A stretch of DNA of 64,000 nt, from positions 1,215,501 to 1,279,500 of the forward strand of contig NZ_JALJCW010000001.1 of NCBI RefSeq assembly GCF_023634025.1, written 5' to 3'. The notes under the pieces are model-generated. The model was given only the letters and a program-made list of their open reading frames with translations, did no database searches and had not been told where the DNA came from. Shown here piece by piece: positions 34,768-43,466 of the stretch. The DNA is from Hanstruepera flava (GTDB taxonomy: Bacteria > Bacteroidota > Bacteroidia > Flavobacteriales > Flavobacteriaceae). The translations under genes were made by a program, and so were the position numbers. Within the stretch, counting starts at the first letter, position 1, and the number at the start of each line of letters is the position of its first letter.

Positions 34768-35523
34768 ATGACAAAAAAAACAGCCTTAATAACAGGAGCC
34801 ACAAGTGGTATTGGCCGAGCAACTGCACATGAATTCGCCAAGCATGGCATTAACCTTGTTTTATGTGGTAGAAGGCAGGAACGACTCAACACCATTAAGA
34901 ATGCATTGAGCAAAAAGGTTGACGTCCACACCTTAAACTTCGATGTTAGAGATAAGGAAAAAACTATAGAGGCTATAAATCGCTTACCTGAAGCATTTAA
35001 AACCATTGACATATTAATCAATAACGCAGGAAATGCACACGGACTTGATCCTATTCACGATGGAGATATTGAAGATTGGGATGCCATGATGGATATAAAC
35101 GTAAAAGGTTTGCTATACGTAAGCAAGGCCATTATGCCTGAAATGATTAAACGGCAATCGGGTCACATTATCAATATAGGTTCGTCTGCAGGAAAAGAAG
35201 TCTATCCTAAAGGCAATGTGTACTGCGCGAGTAAACATGCAGTTTTGGCTATAACCGAAGGTATGCGAATGGATTTAAATCCGTATAACATAAAAGTATC
35301 AGCCATTAATCCAGGATTGGTAGAGACTGAGTTTTCAAAAGTGCGTTTTAAAGGTGATGCAAAGGCCGAAACTGTTTATAAAGGCTACAAAGCCCTACAG
35401 CCTGAAGATGTGGCTGAAGTCATTTATTTCGCAATTTCCAGACCAAGTCACGTAAACATTGCCGATGTTTTAATGTTTTGTACTGCCCAAGCCAGTAGTA
35501 CAATTGTGAAAAAGAAATTATGA
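34768..35523 (+). CDS. Short-chain dehydrogenase/reductase (YdfG-like)
   Basis: 251 residues from ATG 34768; a TTG inside the upstream gene opens the longer frame. NAD(P)-binding TGATSGIG (9-16), the NNAG motif at 85-88, and the catalytic set S139 in NIGSSAG with Y152 and K156 in VYCASKH. Similar to YdfG/serine 3-dehydrogenase-type NADP-dependent hydroxy-acid dehydrogenases (CGRRQERL near 33-40 suits NADP). Its stop overlaps the start of the HD-domain gene (ATGA), so the genes are translationally coupled. Confidence 0.88.
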   Translation: MTKKTALITGATSGIGRATAHEFAKHGINLVLCGRRQERLNTIKNALSKKVDVHTLNFDVRDKEKTIEAINRLPEAFKTIDILINNAGNAHGLDPIHDGDIEDWDAMMDINVKGLLYVSKAIMPEMIKRQSGHIINIGSSAGKEVYPKGNVYCASKHAVLAITEGMRMDLNPYNIKVSAINPGLVETEFSKVRFKGDAKAETVYKGYKALQPEDVAEVIYFAISRPSHVNIADVLMFCTAQASSTIVKKKL

Positions 35524-36149
35524 TAAATTGGCTTCAAAAAGAGTGGTCTAACCTTGCATCAAAATACACTAAAGATGATCACTTGGTGGGAGCTCTTTGG
35601 TTTGATATAGAAAAAAATTACTCTGAATCCGTTAGGCATTATCATAATCTTAAACATATTTACAATATGCTGATTCAATCAGAAAAAATTAAAAATTTGA
35701 TTGAGGATTTTGAAATGTTGCAATTTTCAATTTGGTATCATGATATTGTTTACAGACCCACAAGAAAAGACAATGAAGAAAAAAGTGCACTTTCAGCCAA
35801 AAACAGTTTGAGGAAGTTCAGTTTTGATGAAAAAAGGATAGAATGCGTTAATGATTTAATAATTTCAACTAAAAAGCATGAGCTTATTTTATACGAAAAC
35901 AATGATAATGCTTACATGCTTGATTTAGATTTATCGATTTTGGGAACAGATTGGGACGTCTATAAAAAGTATGTTGAAAACATCAGAAAAGAATACAAAA
36001 TATATCCTAATTTTATGTATAACCCTGGGAGAAAAAAAGTATTGCAACAATTCTTAAATAGAGAAGCACTGTATTTTTCAGAAGAATTCAGTATAAAATA
36101 TGAAAATCAAGCACGGGAAAATATTGAAAGAGAATTGGAACGGCTTTAA
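35520..36149 (+). CDS. Predicted HD-superfamily metal-dependent hydrolase (COG4339 type)
   Basis: 209 residues. Histidines in RHYHNLKHI (H40, H42, H46) and the WYHDIVYRPTRKDNEEKSA segment (H74, D75) form the expected HD metal site, with a further D in LDLDLSILG. This combination is that of the predicted metal-dependent phosphohydrolases of COG4339. Substrate unknown, cytoplasmic. Coupled to the SDR gene by a 4-bp overlap; the AlbA_2 gene follows 32 bp later. Confidence 0.82.
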   Translation: MINWLQKEWSNLASKYTKDDHLVGALWFDIEKNYSESVRHYHNLKHIYNMLIQSEKIKNLIEDFEMLQFSIWYHDIVYRPTRKDNEEKSALSAKNSLRKFSFDEKRIECVNDLIISTKKHELILYENNDNAYMLDLDLSILGTDWDVYKKYVENIRKEYKIYPNFMYNPGRKKVLQQFLNREALYFSEEFSIKYENQARENIERELERL

Positions 36150-36181
36150 CAAAATAGATTCCTGCCTCACAGGAAATTAGT

Positions 36182-37315
36182 ATGATTAATAAACGCTTAC
36201 TTATCAAAAACTTACTCGCTCACAATGATGAGAACAGTTTTTATGATAAAAAGCGTAAAATTGACATTAGTTTTAAAGAAGGTAAGGCCAAATTTTTAAA
36301 ACATATTTGTGCACTTTCAAACAGCAATCCTAAAAACAATTCCTATATCGTAATTGGTGTTGAAGACGAAGACAATAATATTGTTGGTGTCGATTTCTTT
36401 GACGATAGCAAAATTCAAAATCTCATCAATGCCTATTTAACCAATCCGCCTATTGTTCAATACGAAAACATTTCATTTCCGCATTTACCAGATGATAAAG
36501 TTGTGGGACTAGTAACTATTCGTCCAAATAACGAGATAACCTCATTACGCAAAAACATCTGGAAATATTATGGTGGTTCAGTATTTTTTAGAGATGGCAG
36601 TATGAGTATGCCCAAAGTTTTTGATATTGAGATAAAGGATGTAAACTCGAAAATAGTTGAGGCCATTGAAGCCCATGCCCAAAATAATATTGAACATACT
36701 CTTGATGGTGTTTTCGATTTTTTGAACAAACGTCAAGATTACGAACCTCAATACAAAGTGTTTAAAGAATATTTTGTGGTGTGTTGGGCAGGAAAGAAAA
36801 AAGTGGTTAAAAACAAAACGTTTTATTCTAGAGTTGACATTGGACTTATTAATGAGCAAGTGAAGCTTTTTTACTCTGCCTTGGACGAAGTTTCAATAGA
36901 TATCACGAAAGATTCCTTTAAAATCATCGAGTTTGTAAATCTGGGGTTACAAAATGCATTTAAATATTATCCGTTGGAAGAAACAACCATTCACTTTGCT
37001 GAAAATGTAAGCTACAATATTGAAACAAACCTTATTTTTGAACCGCCACAGTACGATAAAAAAGTATTGCATCATATCTTTAATGCCAATAACACCCTGC
37101 TTCGGAAATTAAAAAAGGGATTGCAACTTAATCCTAATGAAGAAGCCGATTTAAAAAACCTTCCAGCTACCTATCTTATTTGTTACTTGAATGATTTTTC
37201 TGATGCTATGGCTAAATTAGAAGAAGCAAAACCACTATTAAAAGGACATAATTCCGTTGTATATCAATTATATAAAGAAGCTATGAGAATTTTAAGAAAG
37301 GTAAGGTATAATTAA
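36182..37315 (+). CDS. AlbA_2/Schlafen-type putative DNA-binding protein
   Basis: 377 residues. The N-terminal 140 residues look like the AlbA_2 (Schlafen-like) domain: IDISFKEGKAKFLKHICALSNSNPKNNSYIVIGVED, then an NPPIVQYENISF stretch and a LVTIRPNNE strand. Residues from about 170 onwards are unfamiliar, ending in a helical LLKGHNSVVYQLYKEAMRILRKV. AlbA_2 proteins are often called ATP-binding proteins or transcriptional regulators in databases, with few direct tests. There is no HTH partner. It ends the AKR-SDR-HD run. Confidence 0.7.
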   Translation: MINKRLLIKNLLAHNDENSFYDKKRKIDISFKEGKAKFLKHICALSNSNPKNNSYIVIGVEDEDNNIVGVDFFDDSKIQNLINAYLTNPPIVQYENISFPHLPDDKVVGLVTIRPNNEITSLRKNIWKYYGGSVFFRDGSMSMPKVFDIEIKDVNSKIVEAIEAHAQNNIEHTLDGVFDFLNKRQDYEPQYKVFKEYFVVCWAGKKKVVKNKTFYSRVDIGLINEQVKLFYSALDEVSIDITKDSFKIIEFVNLGLQNAFKYYPLEETTIHFAENVSYNIETNLIFEPPQYDKKVLHHIFNANNTLLRKLKKGLQLNPNEEADLKNLPATYLICYLNDFSDAMAKLEEAKPLLKGHNSVVYQLYKEAMRILRKVRYN

Positions 37316-37401
37316 CTTGTTGATTATACATTAAAAGATACCATCCATACGAAATATATAACCAATTATAAATTAATTAAAACTTGAAACTTCTAATTCT
37401 G

Positions 37402-37409
37402 TATTTTTG
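37402..37409 (+). promoter_or_regulatory. TATTTTTG box ahead of a hairpin
   Basis: Matches TAnnTTTG. A TTG at 37384-37386 is 15 bases upstream, short of the usual spacing. With the hairpin at 37436-37481 it could define a transcript of about 65-70 bases, or it is a chance match in AT-rich DNA. Confidence 0.3.
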
Positions 37410-37435
37410 TATTGCTATTAATCAAAAACCAAATC

Positions 37436-37481
37436 AGCCTTGATCATAACAGTAGTTACCTATTGTTTTCAAGGCTTTTTT
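37436..37481 (+). terminator. Terminator-like hairpin
   Basis: AGCCTTGA / TCAAGGCT, a perfect 8-bp stem with a 25-base loop, followed by TTTTTTATTTTAT on the plus strand. It would end the AKR-SDR-HD-AlbA_2 transcript or a short separate RNA. The convergent DUF1501 gene ends at 37485. Confidence 0.65.
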
Positions 37482-37484
37482 ATT

Positions 37485-38675
37485 TTATAAAAAGTCTAAC
37501 GGTTTATAACTTCCTTTCAGGATTTTAGTGGTATCTGCATCCAACCATTTGTTAAGCACAGTAGCATAAATAGTTCTAAAATCTATTTCATACTTAATGT
37601 CACCATTATCATCTAAATTACTCAAGCTCGCCAATTGGTTATAAACACCTGGTTTTTTCAAATGTTTTCCGATAACAAATAAATTATTGGCTGAACCATG
37701 GTCTGTACCCCTACCAGAATTTTGTTTAACACGTCGTCCAAATTCTGAAAACGTCAGAATTAGCGTATCATCAAATGTGCCTTGAGTCTGAAGATCTTTA
37801 ACAAACATTGATATTGATTCTGCATATTTACTTAATAAGCGTTTGTGCACCTTGAGTTGGTTAACATGGGTATCAAAACCATCTAACGAAGCATAATAGA
37901 CTTTTGTTTTTAAACGGGAATTAATAAACGAAGCGATTAGTTTTAATTGATTTCCAAAATCAGTGTTAGGATAAGCAATTTTTGATGACCGAATTTTATT
38001 TGTTTCATGTATATATTTTGCAGATGATTCTGCCGTAATCATGGTCTTATATAAATACCCTAGGTTGTGTTCATTAAGATGGGCATCATTAAAATTTTTT
38101 GATATTCGTTTTAAAAAAGGATCTTGAGACAACCTATACAACATTTCTGGATTTTTAACAGCTATGCCGCTTAATTGCTTGCCTTTTAATGCTAATGAGA
38201 GATTGTCATTAATTTCAATAGCGTTATAAGGGTGCTCTCCTTCTGCATCTAAATATCTCCCTAACCATCCGTTTTGATAATAGGAATCTGACCCACTAGC
38301 TGTTTGCCATATATCCATTGCCCTAAAATGAGAGCGGTTTGGGTTTGGATAACCTACATTGTTAATAATGGTAAGGTATCCGTTATCATACAATTCCTTT
38401 AATGGCATTAAACTAGAATGAAACCTTAAATCATCTGTTAGGCACAAATCTGCTTCAGGGTTCAAACCTAAACTAGGCCTAGATTTAAAATAGATATCGT
38501 CTCTAAACGGTATTACAGTATTTAGCCCATCGTTACCTCCGCTTAACTGAACGATTACTAATCTTTTATAACCAAACTTTGATGACAAGGTGTTTTCAAA
38601 AGCTTGTATAAAACTAGGAACGAACAATAATCCGCTGGCTAACGATGTATTTTTTATGAAACTTCTCCTTTTCAT
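37485..38675 (-). CDS. DUF1501 protein with Tat signal
   Basis: 396 residues from ATG 38675; the longer frame begins inside the DUF1800 gene. The N-terminus MKRRSFIKNTSLASGLLFVPSFIQA is a twin-arginine signal. The conserved DUF1501 features follow: LVIVQLSGGNDGLNTVIPFRDD, then NRSHFRAMDIWQTAS, and DDTLILTFSEFGRRVKQN...GTDHGSANNLFVIG, which resembles the alkaline-phosphatase/sulfatase superfamily metal site. Exported folded across the cytoplasmic membrane. It starts 1 bp after the DUF1800 stop; DUF1800-DUF1501 pairs are widespread in Bacteroidota and Planctomycetes. Confidence 0.88.
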   Translation of the reverse strand: MKRRSFIKNTSLASGLLFVPSFIQAFENTLSSKFGYKRLVIVQLSGGNDGLNTVIPFRDDIYFKSRPSLGLNPEADLCLTDDLRFHSSLMPLKELYDNGYLTIINNVGYPNPNRSHFRAMDIWQTASGSDSYYQNGWLGRYLDAEGEHPYNAIEINDNLSLALKGKQLSGIAVKNPEMLYRLSQDPFLKRISKNFNDAHLNEHNLGYLYKTMITAESSAKYIHETNKIRSSKIAYPNTDFGNQLKLIASFINSRLKTKVYYASLDGFDTHVNQLKVHKRLLSKYAESISMFVKDLQTQGTFDDTLILTFSEFGRRVKQNSGRGTDHGSANNLFVIGKHLKKPGVYNQLASLSNLDDNGDIKYEIDFRTIYATVLNKWLDADTTKILKGSYKPLDFL

Positions 38676-38676
38676 A

Positions 38677-40050
38677 CTAACACATTTGGTATTCCGGTAA
38701 CGACATGATTTGTATGCAACTATCTCGTTTAGAAGCATGACTTAAATTATCTAATACCTGTTCTGTTTCTAGATTTAAGTTGGTTAAAATAAGTTGGTTT
38801 TTGATACCTTCAAACGACATGTTTTTATAACTTTCATCAAAATCATCCCAATTTACTGATACTTTAAAAAATTGCCGTTTAATGCGTTTAGTATATGCTT
38901 CAGAGTATCTATCGTAAAAATCGCCACTCTCTTTAACCGAAATAAGTCCATTGTTTAATAAAAGTGATGCTGTTTTTAATCGAAATAAAACAGTGTTACT
39001 TGTAATCCAGGATTTTCCACCTTCCCAACCCGAAACATTTGGTGGATTCAATAGAGCTTGCCCAAGCAAGCCTTGAATTTTAATCAATTCATTAGGATTA
39101 TCATAAGTAATAGGGATGACTTTTTGGATTCCTATTAATAGTTCAGTTGGTGATTTTATTTTAGTCCCTATATTTTCTTCATTATAAAACCAATCTGCCA
39201 TAAAAACAAAACGCATCAAGTCTTCTATATTATAATCCGGATAGAAAACAGAAACCATGCTGTCAATATGTTCTTGAACTATGTTTTTGTTAACGAAATA
39301 AGCATAGATTTTTTTACATATAAATTGTGCACACGCTTTTTGATCTAAAATAATATCTATGACATCATCACCATCATAACGTCCTGATCTTCCAAAAAGG
39401 TGCTTGAAGCCATTATCATGGTTACGCTCATCGTACTTAAACTTACCGTTAAATTCAAAACTGTATCCAGTAAATGCCTTTGAGGCTTCTTTTATATCAT
39501 AATTTGCATAATTACCCACTCCTAACGTGAACAATTCCATGAGCTCTCTTGAAAAATTCTCGTTGGGTGAATCTTTTTTGTTTTGCTTCAAATCTAAATA
39601 CTTAATCATTGAAGCTTCTTTAGAGATTGCCTTTACAAGCACTCTAAAGTCTCCTAAAGCATGTGCTCGAAGCGTATTGTTATATTTTTGAAAATGTAGT
39701 ATGTTGTTATCCTCTACCACAAAATGATTAGCCCAAAACAATGTCATACGCTCTCTTAACATTGCTGTTGAATTTGTCATTCTATAAATCCACTCTAAAT
39801 TAAAAACCTTTAGCTTTTCACGACTCTTTTTTAAAAAATCCCGTTTAAAAACTTCACTCTTGTTAATCTCTTGAAATGACAAGTTTTTTAGCGAATTAAC
39901 ATCTATAAGTAATGGAATAAATTGTTTCGATTCCAAAATTAATCTATCTACAATCTGCTTTTTACTGAAATTGGAAAGTGCATTCAGTTCCTGCAGATTT
40001 ATTCCAAATCCAGATCGCCAATAAAGATGTTTTAATTCTTTGGAGTCCAT
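38677..40050 (-). CDS. DUF1800 protein
   Basis: 457 residues, no clear signal peptide. DUF1800 marks: LYWRSGFGIN near the start, RMTNSTAMLRERMTLFWANHFVV, NENFSRELMELFTLGVGNY, KEASKAFTGYSF, PPNVSGWEGGKSWI, which are the usual conserved blocks. Function unknown, though it always pairs with the exported DUF1501 protein. Transcribed together with that gene. Confidence 0.88.
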   Translation of the reverse strand: MDSKELKHLYWRSGFGINLQELNALSNFSKKQIVDRLILESKQFIPLLIDVNSLKNLSFQEINKSEVFKRDFLKKSREKLKVFNLEWIYRMTNSTAMLRERMTLFWANHFVVEDNNILHFQKYNNTLRAHALGDFRVLVKAISKEASMIKYLDLKQNKKDSPNENFSRELMELFTLGVGNYANYDIKEASKAFTGYSFEFNGKFKYDERNHDNGFKHLFGRSGRYDGDDVIDIILDQKACAQFICKKIYAYFVNKNIVQEHIDSMVSVFYPDYNIEDLMRFVFMADWFYNEENIGTKIKSPTELLIGIQKVIPITYDNPNELIKIQGLLGQALLNPPNVSGWEGGKSWITSNTVLFRLKTASLLLNNGLISVKESGDFYDRYSEAYTKRIKRQFFKVSVNWDDFDESYKNMSFEGIKNQLILTNLNLETEQVLDNLSHASKRDSCIQIMSLPEYQMC

Positions 40051-40156
40051 AATATTTTGACAACACTTTTTAATAAAGGTTTAATTTTTAATCATCAAAA
40101 ACAATTCCATTTTAAGAATGTGATTGTATTTTGACTTGAATGAAGCCCAATGAATT

Positions 40157-40190
40157 AAAAAAATCGTTTTGTTTCCAAAACGATTTTTTT
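40157..40190. terminator. Terminator between the HhH gene and the DUF1800 gene
   Basis: AAAAAAATCGTTTTG-TTTC-CAAAACGATTTTTTT, a long perfect stem with A and T runs on both sides. It ends the minus-strand OmpA-HhH transcript. Confidence 0.85.
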
Positions 40191-40213
40191 ATCAAATTAG
40201 TTTAATTACTATT

Positions 40214-40690
40214 TTATTTGCCTCCTTTAAGTTCGTCTTGCCATTCCAGCAACTCTTTCCAATTACCTTCGTAAGCCATTTTTGCTTGCTCTGGCCAAGT
40301 ACCTGGATTGTGAATCTTAAATCGTTCTCCACCATCGTCTAGCACTTGTTGGCATTTTTGTACACTCATTTCAGATAGTTCTTTCCATGTTTTTACACCT
40401 TGGTTATTGAAGAGCTCTTCAATTTTAGGACCAATACCTTCAATGACTGTTAAATCATTTTCTCTTATTTTTCTGCCAAAAATAGCTTTAGCTTCAGAAG
40501 CATTAAAGGGAATTAAGTCGTGTCGTTCTTTACAAGCTTTTAAATCAGATTCTAATTTAGCAACTTTGTTTTTCCAAACATCTACATCAATTTTTTCATT
40601 TTCTTCTTTTCCTAAATACTTGCCCAATAAGTATCCTAATATCGCGCAAATAAAGCCAACTAATAAAGGAATTAATATACACCAGTTCAT
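40214..40690 (-). CDS. Membrane-anchored helix-hairpin-helix protein
   Basis: 158 residues from ATG 40690; the longer frame extends back through the end of the OmpA gene and is not used. One N-terminal helix (NWCILIPLLVGFICAILGYLLG), a short coiled-coil stretch (VAKLESDLKACKERHDL), then a helix-hairpin-helix motif LTVIEGIGPKIEELFNNQGV and a C-terminal WPEQAKMAYEGNWKELLEWQ. The HhH part resembles the predicted flap-endonuclease-like or DUF4332-type 'EGIGPKI' domains often appended to membrane or ribosomal L17/L21-linked proteins. It sits 19 bp after the OmpA gene. Function unknown. Confidence 0.78.
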   Translation of the reverse strand: MNWCILIPLLVGFICAILGYLLGKYLGKEENEKIDVDVWKNKVAKLESDLKACKERHDLIPFNASEAKAIFGRKIRENDLTVIEGIGPKIEELFNNQGVKTWKELSEMSVQKCQQVLDDGGERFKIHNPGTWPEQAKMAYEGNWKELLEWQDELKGGK

Positions 40691-40709
40691 AAATAATAAA
40701 TTTTTTAAG

Positions 40710-41639
40710 TTAGTTAGTAATTGTAATGACAACCCGTCTGTTCTGCAATCGTCCTTCCTCTGTGGAATTATCAGCAATTGGCTCGGATTGTCCTTTAGAA
40801 GACGTTATAATATGGCTTTCTAAAATAGCATTCCCCATAAAATAACGCTTGATAAAATCGGCACGTTTTTGTCCTAGTTTTTCGTTACTCGCAGCATCTC
40901 CCGTATTATCTGTATGCCCTATAATGTGGATTTGAGCATTATCTGCTTTGTCAACATACTTTGAAATATTAATAAATTTAATACGTTGCTCTGGAGTTAA
41001 TTCTACAGATGATGAAGCCGTGTCAAAATACAAAACAATAGGGTTGTTTTTAATGTCTTCTCCTAACGCTAGTATGGCTTCTTGTTTTGCCAAGTGTTCA
41101 TCATCAATATCAGACATTGACAATTTTAATGGACCATAATAAACACCCGTATTATCTGGAATTAAACTATTATCAATCTCACTGTAAACGTCTATTCGTT
41201 TTGCAGGAATGCCTGTAGAAACAAAATAGTTTTTTATAGCACTAGCTCGTGCTAAACCTAAATTTGGAAATGCAGAATTGTTAAACTCCTTTCCTGTGTA
41301 AAGTCCGGTAATATGTAATGCTTTAAGAGAATCTTCAAGCATATAATTTTTAATTTTAATAATCCCGTCATTTACATCATTAGAAAGCGGTTCTAAAATT
41401 TCAAAACTTGAGGCTTTAAAGTTTAAGCTTTCATTAATGTTAACATTTAAACTTCCAGAATTGTCTTGTAAAACAAATGGTGTTTTGGTAGAATTGTCTA
41501 TTGGCTCATCCGCTATTTCAGAATTTTCAGTGTTACTTGAGGAAAAGAAACAATCTTCATTACATAGTTTATAATTCAGAATTGTACCAACAACAATTGT
41601 AAACAAAATACCTAAAAGATATAGTGTTTTTTTGCTCAT
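40710..41639 (-). CDS. OmpA-family protein with two OmpA-like modules
   Basis: 309 residues. One membrane helix at about 5-22 anchors it; NYKLCNED could be a lipobox only weakly. A first OmpA-like module lies at about 65-180 (LKALHITGLYTGKE, GLARASAIKNYFVSTGIPAKRI), and a complete OmpA C-terminal domain lies at about 198-309 (IVLYFDTASSSVELTPEQ, IHIIGHTDNTGDAASNEKLGQKRADFIKRYF, GRLQNRRVVI). Peptidoglycan binding through the D and R residues of this last module is expected. The HhH gene follows on the same transcript. Just upstream is a 14-bp tandem repeat. Confidence 0.86.
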   Translation of the reverse strand: MSKKTLYLLGILFTIVVGTILNYKLCNEDCFFSSSNTENSEIADEPIDNSTKTPFVLQDNSGSLNVNINESLNFKASSFEILEPLSNDVNDGIIKIKNYMLEDSLKALHITGLYTGKEFNNSAFPNLGLARASAIKNYFVSTGIPAKRIDVYSEIDNSLIPDNTGVYYGPLKLSMSDIDDEHLAKQEAILALGEDIKNNPIVLYFDTASSSVELTPEQRIKFINISKYVDKADNAQIHIIGHTDNTGDAASNEKLGQKRADFIKRYFMGNAILESHIITSSKGQSEPIADNSTEEGRLQNRRVVITITN

Positions 41640-41640
41640 T

Positions 41641-41676
41641 AGTTAGTGGTTTTTAGTTAGTGGTTTTTAGTTAGTG
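41641..41676. repeat. 14-bp direct repeat (AGTTAGTGGTTTTT, 2.6 copies)
   Basis: Two full units and AGTTAGTG of a third stand directly in front of the OmpA start codon, in the 5' leader of its mRNA (reads CACTAACT repeats on the coding strand). Perfect copies, so slippage could alter leader length. Confidence 0.8.
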
Positions 41677-41726
41677 ACTATTAAGGTATTAAAAAATGCC
41701 GAACAATCATAACAGTTTTTTATAGT

Positions 41727-41761
41727 TCAAAAAAAATCGGTTAACAAAAGCTAACCGATTA
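41727..41761 (-). terminator. Terminator of the ALDH gene
   Basis: Minus strand AATCGGTTA-GCTTTTGT-TAACCGATT followed by TTTTTTT, about 30 bp after the ALDH stop. Confidence 0.85.
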
Positions 41762-41791
41762 AGAATATTTAAAATATGTTTGTTGTAAAGC

Positions 41792-43345
41792 TTACAAATC
41801 AAATTTAATTCCTTGTGCAAGTGGTAACTCGTCTGAATAGTTGATTGTGTTTGTTTGGCGTCTCATATAAACTTTCCAAGCATCTGAGCCAGACTCACGC
41901 CCGCCACCAGTTTCTTTTTCACCGCCAAAAGCACCTCCAATTTCAGCTCCTGATGTTCCTATATTAACGTTGGCAATTCCACAATCAGAACCAGCATAAG
42001 ACAAGAATCTTTCAGCTTCTTTCATTTCGTTTGTCATAATTGCAGATGATAAGCCCTGGGCTACACCATTTTGTAAAGCAATAGCATTCTCTACATCGCC
42101 AGAATATTTCATCAAATATAATATTGGCGCAAATGTTTCATGTTGAACAATCTCAAAATGATTTTCAGCTTCAATAATTGCAGGTTTAACATAGCAGCCA
42201 GATTCATAACCTTCTCCTTCTAAAACGCCTCCTTCAACCAATACATTTCCGCCTTCAACTTTAGCTTTTTCAATAGCAGCTAAATACGTATTTACAGCAT
42301 CGTGGTCAATTAATGGTCCTATATGGTTTTTTTCATCTAAAGGATTTCCAATAGTTAATTGCCCATAAGCACCAACAATGGCATCACGTACTTTATCATA
42401 AACAGATTCGTGAATAATTAATCTTCGAGTAGAAGTACATCGTTGACCACAGGTTCCTACAGCTCCAAAAACTGCACCAGGAACAACCACTTTTAAATCT
42501 GCTGATGGTGTAATAATAATAGCATTGTTACCTCCTAACTCTAATAACGATTTACCAAAACGTTCTGCAACAGTTTTGCCAACAATACGTCCCATTCTTG
42601 TAGATCCTGTTGCAGATACTAGAGGAATTCTAGAATCGGTTGTTAAGAATTCTCCAACTTTATAGTCACCATTAATGATACAAGAAATACCTTCTGGTAA
42701 GTTATTTTCTTTTAAGATGTCTGCAATAATATTTTGACAGGCAATAGAGCATAATGGCGCTTTTTCAGAAGCTTTCCATACACAAACATCACCACAAATC
42801 CAAGCTAATGCTGTATTCCAAGACCATACGGCAACTGGAAAGTTAAATGCTGAAATTATTCCAACCACACCAATTGGGTGCCATTGCTCTCTCATAACAT
42901 GTCCTGGGCGTTCAGATGGAATTGTTTGACCATTTAATTGTCTAGACAAACCAACAGCAAAATCACAGATATCAATCATTTCCTGAACTTCGCCATATCC
43001 TTCTTGTAAAGATTTTCCCATTTCGTAAGAAACCAACTTTCCTAATGGTTCTTTTAGCTCCCGTAACTTGTTGCCAAATTGACGCACAATCTCCCCACGT
43101 TGCGGTGCTGGCACGTCTCTCCAGGATAAAAATGCTTTTGTGGCAGCATCCATAACCTTTTCATAATCTTCCCTGGTTGTTGATTTAACTTTCCCTATTA
43201 ACTTTCCATCAACTGGTGAGTAACTTTCAATAATTTCACCATTAGAAAAGTTATTGGAACCTGTTGATGTTCCGTCATTAATTTCTTTTAAACCTAATTG
43301 TTGTAGAGCTTGATCTATTCCAAAATCGGTAGCAAGTGCTTCCAT
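41792..43345 (-). CDS. Aldehyde dehydrogenase, ALDH7 (antiquitin/AmaB)-like
   Basis: 517 residues, full length. Oxidises an aldehyde with NAD(P). Catalytic Cys303 in GTCGQRCTSTRR, Glu269 in LLELGGNN, and the transition-state Asn168 in SAFNFP are all present. The pattern MREQWHPIGVVGIISAFNFPVAVWSWN and the GTCGQRC form fit the ALDH7 family, whose members oxidise 2-aminoadipate 6-semialdehyde in lysine catabolism; the choice of substrate is inferred. Monocistronic, with an upstream TATCTTTG box and a terminator. Confidence 0.88.
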   Translation of the reverse strand: MEALATDFGIDQALQQLGLKEINDGTSTGSNNFSNGEIIESYSPVDGKLIGKVKSTTREDYEKVMDAATKAFLSWRDVPAPQRGEIVRQFGNKLRELKEPLGKLVSYEMGKSLQEGYGEVQEMIDICDFAVGLSRQLNGQTIPSERPGHVMREQWHPIGVVGIISAFNFPVAVWSWNTALAWICGDVCVWKASEKAPLCSIACQNIIADILKENNLPEGISCIINGDYKVGEFLTTDSRIPLVSATGSTRMGRIVGKTVAERFGKSLLELGGNNAIIITPSADLKVVVPGAVFGAVGTCGQRCTSTRRLIIHESVYDKVRDAIVGAYGQLTIGNPLDEKNHIGPLIDHDAVNTYLAAIEKAKVEGGNVLVEGGVLEGEGYESGCYVKPAIIEAENHFEIVQHETFAPILYLMKYSGDVENAIALQNGVAQGLSSAIMTNEMKEAERFLSYAGSDCGIANVNIGTSGAEIGGAFGGEKETGGGRESGSDAWKVYMRRQTNTINYSDELPLAQGIKFDL

Positions 43346-43380
43346 ATATGTTTGTTTTTAACGATTTATAAAATGAGATG

Positions 43381-43388
43381 CAAAGATA
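43381..43388 (-). promoter_or_regulatory. -7 element (TATCTTTG) before the ALDH gene
   Basis: Minus-strand TATCTTTG matches TAnnTTTG, 35 bp before the ALDH ATG. No clear -33. Confidence 0.45.
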
Positions 43389-43466
43389 ACAATAAAATGT
43401 TGTTTTTAATTAAGCCCTTTTTTACTAAAAACTGTAACTTTATTGATACAAAAACTCACTAAACAA

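Noticed and set aside
36182-37315. Schlafen-type antiphage defence gene
   Set aside because: An AlbA_2 domain alone is not enough, and the surrounding genes are metabolic with no defence partner.
41641-41676. CRISPR-like repeat
   Set aside because: The units are 14 bp and directly contiguous, with no spacers and no cas genes in the window.
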